Shown here: in pieces, positions 1-9,204 of the stretch | Position numbering within the stretch: the stretch's first letter is position 1 | Layout of the letters: each line of letters opens with the position of its first letter | From: Diplolepis rosae | Taxonomy: Eukaryota > Arthropoda > Insecta > Hymenoptera > Diplolepididae | NCBI GenBank assembly: GCA_030998225.1 | Contig: JAPYXD010000484.1 | Coordinates: 4,092,001 to 4,156,000 of the forward strand | Reading direction: 5' to 3' | Length of the DNA stretch: 64,000 nt | Notes under the pieces: model-generated | What the model saw: the letters and a program-made list of their open reading frames with translations, nothing else | Told to the model about the DNA's origin: nothing | Database searches by the model: none | Program-made: the position numbers and the translations under genes

Positions 1-143
1 ATACCGGAATGCATTCCGTACATGAATATTTAATCTTCTAACCTTGTTATAATTCTTGAATGAAACAAAGTAGTAGTCTGAAATGAATACTTTTAACACA
101 CTAAATAAATTATAAGTATGTAAGAATTGATTGGAAAATATTA

Positions 144-853
144 GGTGCGCAACTAAGTTCCCGATGTTTTTTTGATGAAAATGCAACTTTATTGTGAAAA
201 AATGGTTACAAATTAATCATTCAAAGTATTGCCCATCGTTAGCTACAATTTTTGCCCATCTTTCTGGTAGAGCTCGAATACCGTTACGGTAAAAGTGTTC
301 ATCTTTTGAGGCCATCTACGAATGAAGCCATTTTTCGATGTCTTTATATGAGCGGAACTCCTGATCAGCCAGACCATGTGCCATTGACGGGAACAAGTTA
401 TAATCGGACGATGCAATACGGTCGATATTTGTTAATAAGTTGTCATGCTGTAGAATCACTTTTTCGTGCCGCTGCTCGTATTGTGGCCGTTTTTTGCGTA
501 GCGCTCGGCTCAAACGCATCAATTGCGTTCGATACCGTTTCCCAGTGATGGCTTCGTTCGGTTTCAACAGCTCATAATAAATAACATCAGCGTCTTCGAA
601 GGTTTTTGGCCTTCCTTCACGCGGACAGTCGTCAACATTGAAATCACCTTCTTTGAAGCGACGGTACCAACCACTGTATATGTGTATATGTGTATAAAAG
701 TATATGACGCCAACACAAAATCACTAATGTGTCAAAACGGTTTGTTTACCATATGTCTAAGCTTGGTTCATGACGTTTTGGATAGGTCAAAATCGACCAC
801 AACTTACTGCTGGAGCCATCTATTGACAAACAGCGGGAACTTAGTTGCGCACT
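144..853 (-). mobile_element. Internally deleted mariner element
   Basis: The ends are near-perfect inverted repeats (left GGTGCGCAACTAAGTTCCCG, right its complement with one or two changes), each flanked by TA, the mariner target site. The 710-bp length is about half that of a full mariner (about 1.3 kb). The coding strand is minus. The inside holds joined fragments of a mariner transposase, so this is a non-autonomous deletion derivative. Confidence 0.85.
316..673 (-). pseudogene. Mariner transposase remnant with internal deletions
   Basis: Read on the minus strand, a segment ending the N-terminal helix-turn-helix region (WYRRFKEGDFNVDD, then REGRPKTFEDAD) runs straight into the part that normally lies just before the second catalytic Asp (YYELLKPNEAITGKRYR). 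The stretch holding the first catalytic Asp is therefore missing. After LQHDN, which carries the second Asp, the usual NARPH segment is also missing, and the frame resumes at ASSDYNLFPSMAHGL near the C-terminus. The fusion keeps one reading frame over most of its length but cannot encode an active DD34D enzyme. Family assignment is from well-known mariner motifs; the exact deletion ends are inferred. Confidence 0.8.
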
Positions 854-1250
854 TAATATATGAATTGGTACCAGAAATAGAATAAAAATGCGAAAATATC
901 GTCTTCGAGTTTCATAGTTTGAAAGAATGTAAGAACTGAGTTTTCATCATTTCTGGACCCTAAAGCCAATTTACACATATATCGAATATTCATCAAAGGG
1001 TCGATACAAGTCCTATCTATAATTATTTCATAGTATTCCTTACGCCCTATTCTTCCTCGATTAATTAATAATAACATAAACTAAGTAAAAATTTCCCCGT
1101 GAAATGTAAATTGCATTAACTTATATTGACCCTGAAGGGTGCTTACACTGTTAAAAATCGTAATTTTCCAATACATAGGTGATGAAATTTTTCAATAATA
1201 AATTGAAAAAATAATCTTCTATCGAATTATTTTAATAATTTACAAGAAAT
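854..1250. other. AT-rich spacer, nothing recognised
   Basis: No supported coding region or repeat was seen between the mariner end and the next terminal inverted repeat. The open frames here are short and lack family motifs. Confidence 0.4.
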
Positions 1251-1649
1251 AAGGTAAATGCACCAGTCCTCGAACAGTTAAGACATCAGAGCGGAAAAAA
1301 TAATAAACCTTTCCATGAAATTGCTATCTATTGTTCATTTATCATAGTAGAAATATTAGGGATATCATTTTCTTCACAAAAATATACTTGATAATGGTTT
1401 TGAGTCATCAATTTTGATAATATAAAAGAATTATGATGATTGATACACGTGTGCCAGTCCCCGGACAAGTCAAATGTGATTGCGTGAGTGGCCGAAAATG
1501 CATGCTCGAGTCTCCGGACAAGATAATTATTAAAAGTACATTAATTGAAACAATATATAACACGTTTATTATTGTTTTTAACGAACTTTTTAATACAATC
1601 AATCAATATTTGTGTTGAACAAAAATTATTTCATTATTGAATTACAACG

Positions 1650-2096
1650 CATACGAGCGCTAGTCATCGTTAATATCTTCGTCGATTGCTTTGGCCTTTT
1701 CTGTCTTCTTCCTCTTGGTCAGTGTTTGATTCTCAACTGCTTCTGCTTTTCGATTTTCTTGTCTTCGTTTGTCCTTTTCAGCTTTTTCCTCTCTTTTGAT
1801 CCTTGCTTTCGTTTCGCTTTTTCAATCTGCTTCTCTTTCTTAATCCTCTCAAACTCACCACACTCCTCCGTCTTTTTCTTCGCTTATTCTATTGCTTTCT
1901 CCTTCTTAATTTTTGCCAACACTGGTTTTCCTTCTTGTTGCTGTTTTCTCAGCTTTACCCTTTCTTCTTTTTCAAGCTGAATTGCGAGTTTCTTTTCCTC
2001 ATGATCTCTATACCATTCCATCCAACCATCTCCCGTTGCAGCGTATGGTTGAGAATGTTTGTCAACTTTTTTCTTCTTATTTGTTGCTTGCGATAG
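1650..2096 (-). pseudogene. Lys/Glu-rich coding remnant, possibly a transposase C-terminus
   Basis: The minus strand reads as a long, highly charged protein segment. It contains GDGWMEWYRDHEEKKLA and then runs of EEK, KKEK and KRK over about 140 residues, interrupted by stops and frame changes. A basic/acidic tail like this is typical of pogo/Tigger (CENP-B-like) transposase C-termini, and the remnant lies between inverted repeats, so a transposase origin is likely. No DDE residues are visible. The plus-strand open frames over the same DNA (Phe/Leu/Ser-rich) are antisense shadows. Confidence 0.4.
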
Positions 2097-2110
2097 TGAA
2101 GGGCAAACAA

Positions 2111-2825
2111 TAGTATATTACATGCCTAGGCGCACAATGAGGATTATTGCGCGACGAGCGACAATGCTCGCAGGAGATCGAAGCCAAGGCGTAGCCGAGA
2201 CGAAGCCGAGACGAATCCGAGGCGCGATCCGTCCTGCGAGCAATGTCGCGAGTCTCGTAATTTCCCAAATTGTGTGCATTGGCACGTATTCTATTTTATG
2301 TGACTTCGGTGCGTATACGAGTTTTTACGCTACAGCTGAGAGTAGCGTAATGTTTTGTATTACGATACAGAGGAATATAATGTAAAATTGAACTACGCAT
2401 GCGCCTATTACGATACAGCGGAGCGTAATCTTCTTCTTATTCTTCTTCTTCTTCGTACAGCGTTGGCACCGTACTGACAAAGCATTGTACATTTGAACTG
2501 CGCATGCGTCTATTACAATACGCTACTACTACACAAAATCGAGAAATTCAAAATGGCCGGAAGTATTCGCGGAATGTCAAGTGAGATGGGCGATAATCAC
2601 GGCAATTTCGACCTTTTCAGATTGGATTCGAGTGTACGCATAAAAACTCGTATATGCGCCGAAGTCACATAAAATAGAATATGTGCCAATGCACACAATT
2701 CGGGTAATTACGAGACTCGCTTAAAATGCTCGCAGCACTGATCGCGCCTCGGCTTTGATCTCCTGCGAGGATTGTCGCTCGTCGCGTAATAACCCTCATT
2801 ATGCACCTAGGCACATAATATACTA
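2111..2825. mobile_element. TIR (foldback-type) MITE, 715 bp
   Basis: About 75 bp at the left end (starting TAGTATATTACATGCCTAGG, continuing through GCGACGAGCGACAATGCTCGCAGGAG) is repeated in inverted orientation at the right end (CTCCTGCGAGGATTGTCGCTCGTCGCG to ATAATATACTA). The inside contains further smaller inverted blocks. A second, 5'-truncated copy of the family lies at 5753-6264. No coding capacity. Confidence 0.75.
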
Positions 2826-3350
2826 TTAAAGCATAAAAAGTCAATAACTTTTCGATTGACGGCGACTGGCACAACACAAAAAGGTTGCGGTGCTAGTCTT
2901 GGTGATTGTGTCGGAGGACTGGCACATTAGCATGTTACGTGATCCAGTGTCCGGATTGTTTATTTATTAACATAAGAATAATAAAATCTTTAAAAAAATA
3001 AATACATTGTATGCGAAATTCATTTTTACAAAGTATACATGCATTACTTCTTTCATATCGTAAAAATTGAGGTGTATATTTTCTTATGAAATTCAATCTG
3101 TTTCTAACGAAAACAGTATGCGCGTAATATTTTCTGAGAAATAATTGACATCGACTTACACAATATTGATTTTTTTTCAAACTATTGCTCAAGAAAACAA
3201 AATGTTTCATGTCATCTTTACTTCTTAACTACAGCTTACTTAAAAAAAAAAATTTCAGTGAAATTTATTAATTATTTATTTAACAAAAGTCGGAAACGAT
3301 TGACTTTGTCCGGACTCTGGCACATGTCCGAGGACTAGTACATTTACCTT

Positions 3351-5022
3351 ATTCGAATCCCTATTGGATTTTTTTTTCATTATTGAAATTTTTCAAGTGT
3401 AATCTTAGAATTTTTCAAAGTTAGACATGCAATATTCGGTGCGTCATTAAATATTTCCTACATGATTTATATAAAAATTTCAAAATTTATATAAAAATTT
3501 CAAAACATATATTGGTTAATTACTTCCAATACTTTATTGGAAGTTTCAAAAAAAAATTTTTAGAGTGTACGCACAGGTTTTTACATAGATTGTACGAAGA
3601 AAAAACTTGTTTTCCTCACCAAGGACCTACCTAAGTTTTTTCCTCCCTGGAGTCTACGTGGATATTTCTCCTCCGTAGGGCCAATACAGGGGTGATTCTC
3701 GATGTAAGGCAAAACGAGTCATTTAAATGAATATTTAACATTTTTAAGTAATTTTTGTGCGGTTATACTTTGGAATAACAGTATTTCACGGAAAATTTAG
3801 TATTGACAAACTTAATAGAATTCAAGTTGTGTCGCAATTCGGGTTTGCTGTAGAGCAGATTAGCAGAAAACCGTCTATGAACGAGATCCAATATTTTTAA
3901 ATAATATTCTGTTTGTTGTAAGGCCTCCTAACTATTTGTTGAGTCAGACGCCGGAAAATAGCTACTACTCAAATTTTTGAGAATTCCTATTGTTTTATTG
4001 CCCAAGTTCAATTGTATATGTATTTTGTTAATCCGAGATCTAAGCGGCTTGGCTCCTATTCAATTTTACAACGACTGCCTATCATTGCTGTCAGTCTTGA
4101 CATTTTGTGGTACCCTCGTCTTTGCATATAGCTCGAACTGATCAAGGAATGCTTTATTTATTTGAGCCGTCTTCATTTTGAATTTGAATTTACACGACTT
4201 AATTAAAGCGAATTTCAAAAAATACTAGAATTAATTTTTCAACTACTATTCAATTACAATACACAAAAATTTGTTACTTCGGAGTTTAATTATAAGAGTT
4301 GTTGCGAAAAAGTTGTCAAATTTGAGTTCTATTAGATTTACGTATTTTCATCGTTTATAATTTTCTTACATCATCACATATTAGAAGGTATTAGACTTGT
4401 ATATTAGATTATGGCAACAGCCCATACATCTATTAGGGACTTAAATTCGCCAGAAAAATAACGTATTATACAATTAGGCAATTATTAAAACTAAATAAAA
4501 ACAAGTATTCATTTATGTTTATATGCAAACGCGCTGATAAAATTAAAGTTTTAACTTTTCAAAAAGTATTGAAAAGAATCTTTTGAAGCGATTATCCCAA
4601 TAATAAAATATTATTTAATACATTTCTCATGTTTTCATTACTTACATTTCTCTGGCTTCTCAGCCTCCTTCGTTTATTGGAACGTGAGCAATGTAATGTA
4701 CGCGCAAGAATCTGCCTGCTGGCGAAGTCAATCAATCGCAGTTGATTAAATTCTTAATTATTTTACGTATATAACTTTCTAAACATCTTCGTTCTACAAT
4801 AATTTATTCTTGCGATAACTTGTCACTTGATAAAAATCTCCTCGTTATAAACAAAGCGGCTAAAGATATTGATGTGATTTTTGTAATATCTTCGGAAAGA
4901 ATTTACAAATCTTTTAGTAAATTAAAATATTTTAACTAGGGCAATGAGAACAATGATTGCTTCCTGAAAAGCTTAAGCGTCAAAGAAAAATCTTCAAGAG
5001 CTAAACACATGAGTTGACAAAA
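3351..5022. other. AT-rich intergenic DNA, nothing recognised
   Basis: No conserved open frame or clear terminal repeat could be supported. A modest GC-richer patch at about 3620-3700 has no recognised identity. Confidence 0.4.
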
Positions 5023-5133
5023 TACTAAAGGGTTTTCCAATTAGAGGTTTCATTTTGATTTATAAGAAAAACGAGTGTTTATTTGTGAAAAATCATTTGA
5101 TTTTAATTTCATTGAACAGCAGAAGGTTTGCCA

Positions 5134-5757
5134 TTAATAATGAAAAATAATATCATGCATATGTCCTCCACGGCTACGTTTGCAGGACCATGCTCTTTTC
5201 ATGAAATTTTCCATTACATTTTCACACATTTTGGGCTCTATTTCGTCGATAACAACACGAATCTTCACTTTGAGTTCTTGAATTGACTGAGAAGCATCAG
5301 CATAAACCTTTTCTTCCACGTAACCCAATAAAAAAAAGCCTAGAGGTGTTAAATTGCATGATCTCAACAGCCAATTGTAATCGCCGATTCGAGAAATCAC
5401 TCGGCCTGAAAACTTTTCACACAAAAGACAGATGGTTTCGCCACTTGTGTGGTACGTAGCGCCATCTTATTCCAAATAAACATCGTCCACATCCATATCT
5501 TCCAATTCTGGACATAAAAATTCATTAATCATGGTTCGATAGCGCAATCCATTCACCGAAACAGCCGCTCCAACTTCATTTAAAACAAAATAAGGCCCAA
5601 TGACCCCTCCTGCCCAAAAACCGCACCAAACCGTTACACCTTGCGGATAGAGAGGCTTTTCAATAGTCATTTTTGGGTCTTTCGAGCCCCAAATGCGACA
5701 ATTTAAGGTAGCCTCCAAGGTGAAAATAAGTTTCATCGCTCATAATGATTTTTATGT
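5134..5757 (-). pseudogene. Tc1/mariner-type transposase pseudogene
   Basis: Two adjoining minus-strand frames cover the C-terminal two thirds of a DDE_3-type transposase. The first (5467-5757) has SDETYFHLGGY with the first catalytic Asp, then, after a frame change, CRIWGSKDP, VTVWCGFWAGGVIGPYF and the block ending PELEDMDVDDVY. The second (5134-5424) has RVISRIGDYNW, then CNLTPLGFFLLGYVEEKVYA and a tail ending GGHMHDIIFHY. The second catalytic Asp block (normally Q-x-D-G-A) falls in the gap between the two frames and is disrupted, and the expected D-L-T-P-L reads N-L-T-P-L. The N-terminal part lies beyond the inserted MITE and was not recovered. Confidence 0.75.
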
Positions 5758-6264
5758 GCCTCCGGCGCGGAAACTCGTTTTTCCGTTACAGCTGAGAGTA
5801 ACGGAATGTTGTGTATTCCGTTACAGAGGAATATAATGTAAAAATTGAACTGCGCATGCGCATATAGTCTTACAGCGGAGTAGAATCTTCTTATTCTTCT
5901 TCGTAGAGCGTTAGCACCCTACTGACGAAGCCTTGTACATTTGAACTGCGCATGCTCTATTACAACAAGCTACTACTACACAAGATCGATAAAATCAAAA
6001 TGGCTGGGACTAGTCGCGAAATATCAAGTGTAATGACTAGCGCCGCAAATAACAACAATACTGCATTAGATTCGAGTGTACGCATAAAAACTCGTATCAG
6101 CACCGAAGTCACATAAAATAGACTACGTGCCGACTACGCATCGGCTACGCGTAAACTATGCCTCACCTACGCCTCTACTACGCCTTGGCTTCGATCTCCT
6201 GCGAGCATTGTCGCTCGTCACGCAATAACCCTCATTGTGCGCCTAGGCACGTAAAATACTATTT
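5753..6264. mobile_element. Second, truncated copy of the 2111-2825 MITE family
   Basis: The right terminus (CTCCTGCGAGCATTGTCGCTCG to GCGCCTAGGCACGTAAAATACTA) and inner blocks (CTGAGAGTA, GAACTGCGCATGCGC, TTCTTCTTCGTA, AAAACTCGTAT) match the element at 2111-2825 in the same order. The left terminal repeat is missing. It sits inside the Tc1/mariner transposase remnant and is therefore younger than it. Confidence 0.65.
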
Positions 6265-6839
6265 TTCACCATTTTTGTAGTAAATTTTAACAATTTCAAT
6301 GCGTTTTTAAAGCATGTATCGTTCCATTTTAATTAATGGCATAGTTTTTAGTTATCATTTGTCGAATAATGACACCTCTTATTATGACAGCTGCCAAAAT
6401 AGCGGGCTATTCAAAATGAAATCTCTAATGGAGAAACCCTGTACTTAGATCCGTGCTGGACGAATAAATTCTATTCTTGGAAATACAATTTTCATTAATG
6501 AAGGATAAGAATTAAATTTCGATGTGTTTTATCTTTAAAAAATGACAATCACAAACTTGGATATGAATTTTTTTTAAGTAGAAGCTATAAAATTAACGTC
6601 AACTAAAACGTTATTTATTTACTTACTGTGGCTATTGTGTCACTTACGAAATTCTAACCTGTATGTATGTGAATGACTTTTATAATTTAAACACTTGAAA
6701 ATTGACTCCAATTCTCCCACAAGTGGTCAATAAAGTATTATTCTTCGTTTAATGTATTTTTTAAGTGATCTATTCAAACATTTTGTTCTAAAATCTATTT
6801 TATCCAATATGATATTCCATTTTTAGGTTATGCTGCACA

Positions 6840-7035
6840 GACTGATTTTCTTAGCATATAATTCATATTTCTCATGGGATTACCATTTTTTTGAGCCCCT
6901 AATAGAAAAAAAAATCGTGTTCAACACGGGAAAAATATTAATTTTACTCGTGTGGTCGTTACCCTCGCTTTGCTCGGGCATCAAACTTCACACTCGCCAA
7001 ATAAATTACTTTATTCCCTAGTTGCGCAATATACT
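6840..7035 (+). repeat. Dispersed repeat shared with 44955-45110
   Basis: A segment with AGAAAAAAAAATCGTG, CGGGCATCAAACTTCACACT and CCTAGTTGCGCAATATAC recurs in the same order and strand at 44955-45110. No coding potential or terminal repeat was identified, so the class is unknown. Confidence 0.6.
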
Positions 7036-7199
7036 GTTGTTTGACTCAAAAAAGGCCTTTCAAACAAATTATTTCCTTTAATTCAATCAAATCTTTTTTC
7101 TCAGTGAATTTTCGATTCCCGATGTGCAGAGAGTTTTTCTCATAGATTCAATTCTATGTTGAATCACATGCAAAATAAATTGTAAATTATTTACGCCTG

Positions 7200-7985
7200 A
7201 ACGGACGTTTTTTCCTGCAAACTTTCCGGCCATAAAAAAAATTATTTAGAAAGTTTATAAAAAATCCAGCCAAGGTTTTTCTGAAGTCAAATTTCATCTT
7301 CTTTGAGAATCTCGCCCTAACTTTTCGATAAAACGTAAGCCTTCATTGTTATTAACAATTTTATTGAAAAAAAGTGAAATTATCGAGATCGATAACTTTT
7401 AAAACCAACGAAACACATGGAAATCGAATTCCAAGAACCGCAGAAATCGTTTTTCTCGCGTCCATAGACATAAAACTCGCAGTTCACTTGCTGTTTTTTT
7501 GATTTTCGATAACTAGGTGTCATCATGAGATTTAGTTTTCAAAAAAATAAGTTCGCTTGCAGCTTGGATAAAAGTTGAACGGAGACATAGTTTGTTTAAA
7601 CAAATTGTTTAAACAATATAATTTTTCAATAATAACTTTAAATTAGTCATCAATGATCCTAGAAACCTCCGAGTACACATTTTCAAGTCATACAATGAAC
7701 TTTTTACATCATTATGGTTAAATGTCAAAATCAGATAAATTATGAATCGCGTAAAGCTGTGTCAGAAAGCGCATTCTGCGCAATGTTAACAAACAGCAAG
7801 TGAACTTCGAGTTTAATGTCTATGGACGAGAGAAAAACGATTTCTGCGGTTCTTGGAATTCGATTTCCATGTGTTCCATTAGGGCGAGATTCTCAAAGAA
7901 GATGAAATTTGACTTCAGAAAAACCTTGGCTGGATTTTTTATAAACTTTCTACATAATTTTATTTTATGGCCGCACGAGGCTCTT
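7200..7985. repeat. Foldback element (long imperfect palindrome)
   Basis: The left arm (about 7225-7320 and 7420-7490) and right arm (about 7797-7975) are inverted copies: AAGTTTATAAAAAATCCAGC pairs with GCTGGATTTTTTATAAACTT, and ATCGAATTCCAAGAACCGCA with its complement. About 100 bp at 7321-7420 in the left arm has no partner in the right arm, showing an insertion or deletion after the arms formed. The loop is about 300 bp. There is no coding content. Confidence 0.75.
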
Positions 7986-9204
7986 CAAAATTCCATAACT
8001 TCCGAATCAATGACCAGCCATTTTGATTCAATCGTCATATTTTATAACAGACTTCTGTAATCTATGTAAAGAAGAGTCGAAACCCTAATTTTCGTAATTG
8101 GAAAACATTTTCGTGCGAACAATTGTTTTCAAGATAAACAGACTTGAAAGTGCGCTTGCTATGTCAAAAATATCATTTCTTAGAAAATTCGAAAAATCGT
8201 ATACATGTAAAAAAAATTTTTTTGGCCAAACAAAAAAATACGTCTCTATTTATTGTTTATAAAGAACCGAAAAAAAATTATTTCGTTCAAATCTGCGACA
8301 TCGACTGTCAATATAATATGGAATGACCCTTATATATTTAGAAAAAAAATGAAAACGCGCTATTTAGAAACTTTAAATTTCAATGAACAATTATATTTTA
8401 GAATAATAATATTAAAGAGATCGAATGTTATATAACAGGTCTTGCAGTCAGTTCACTATTCCCCCTTTTCCCCGTTTACTTGTAAGTTTAACCAATTAAC
8501 TGGTTGGCTAGCAGGATTACTAGTTTTGTTGTTGTTGAATTAACCGAAAATTTAGTCGGTTTTATTAGTTTCTTAGTTGATTTCACGAGTTTTTAAATTC
8601 ATTTGATTATAATTTAACTAATACTCCGAGATTATACAACAGTACGTTTTGTGCAGTTTAGTAATCATGATTCTTTATTATAGCATTTCATATAAAATAA
8701 AATGTAACTTTCACTATTAACTAGCTCGTTGAATATATATTGCACTATCAAATTTCCCTCTCGGGACAATATTTGAGAATTGATTTTAACAATTTTTTCT
8801 GTGAAAAAAGGAACGCTTCCACTCCGCTGGGTATCGAGCCCAGGACCTTTCGATTGCCGGTCGAATTTGTATATAGAATGATTTTAGTTATTTTTTATAT
8901 CTATAACTTATAATTGTTATTTCCACAAAACCGTATACCAGAAAAAGAAAATTGTTTTATATAAGCTATCTTTGGAGTTCATACAAAAGGATCGAACTTT
9001 ATGCCAAAAAAATATTTTCAATTGATATATGCCCACAAATTATAGCAAAAATCCCCCTTTTTATGAAATCTTATTGTGCTTTTAAGTCCACCATTTTACC
9101 GATACTCTCTCTCCTCTCCTCACTTTTTTTACAATGGGAATTATATAACTGGATATTATAAAATTGTGAATATACAAAATACAATATGAAAATGTTTGTT
9201 TTAG
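7986..9204. other. AT-rich intronic or intergenic DNA with degenerate repeats
   Basis: Apart from a tRNA-like fragment (8813-8865) and an AACTAGT/TTAGTT-rich degenerate stretch at about 8460-8640, nothing was identified. The segment ends at the splice acceptor of the first visible SH2-gene exon and so is probably that gene's intron, whose start lies to the left. Confidence 0.4.
8813..8865 (-). repeat. tRNA-like 3'-half fragment (possible SINE remnant)
   Basis: On the minus strand the segment reads through a T-arm-like stem and loop, CTGGGCTCGATACCCAG, with a B-box-like centre. It is preceded by a short CCGGCAATCGAAAGG that could be an anticodon arm/variable region. The 5' half, with A-box and D-arm, is not recognisable, so it is not a functional tRNA gene; a tRNA-derived repeat is the likeliest reading. 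Confidence 0.4.

Larger units (their letters stand above)
1251..3350. mobile_element. About 2.1-kb TIR element, possibly pogo/Tigger-like
   Basis: The left end AAGGTAAATGCACCAGTCCT is matched in inverted orientation by the right end at about 3322-3350 (AGGACTAGTACATTTACCTT). Copies of the core CAGTCC(C/T)CGGACA recur inside, near 1446, 1508, 2915 and 3322, suggesting nested or rearranged termini. The interior holds a Lys/Glu-rich coding remnant on the minus strand and a separate inserted TIR element (2111-2825). No catalytic domain survives, so the superfamily is a guess. Confidence 0.5.
5027..6443 (-). mobile_element. Degenerate Tc1/mariner-superfamily element
   Basis: The left end (about AGGGTTTTCCAATTAGAGGT) is mirrored at the right end (ATCTCTAATGGAGAAACCCT), followed on both sides by a matching TTTCATTTTGA block. 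The interior encodes a broken IS630/Tc1-mariner transposase on the minus strand, and a MITE of the 2111-2825 family has inserted into it (5753-6264). Confidence 0.7.

Noticed and set aside
1612..2113. Several overlapping plus-strand open frames rich in Phe, Leu, Ser and Cys
   Set aside because: They are the antisense of a Lys/Glu-rich minus-strand remnant, and the composition is fully explained by that.
8813..8865. A functional tRNA gene
   Set aside because: Only a T-arm-like half is present. The acceptor stem and A-box half are missing.
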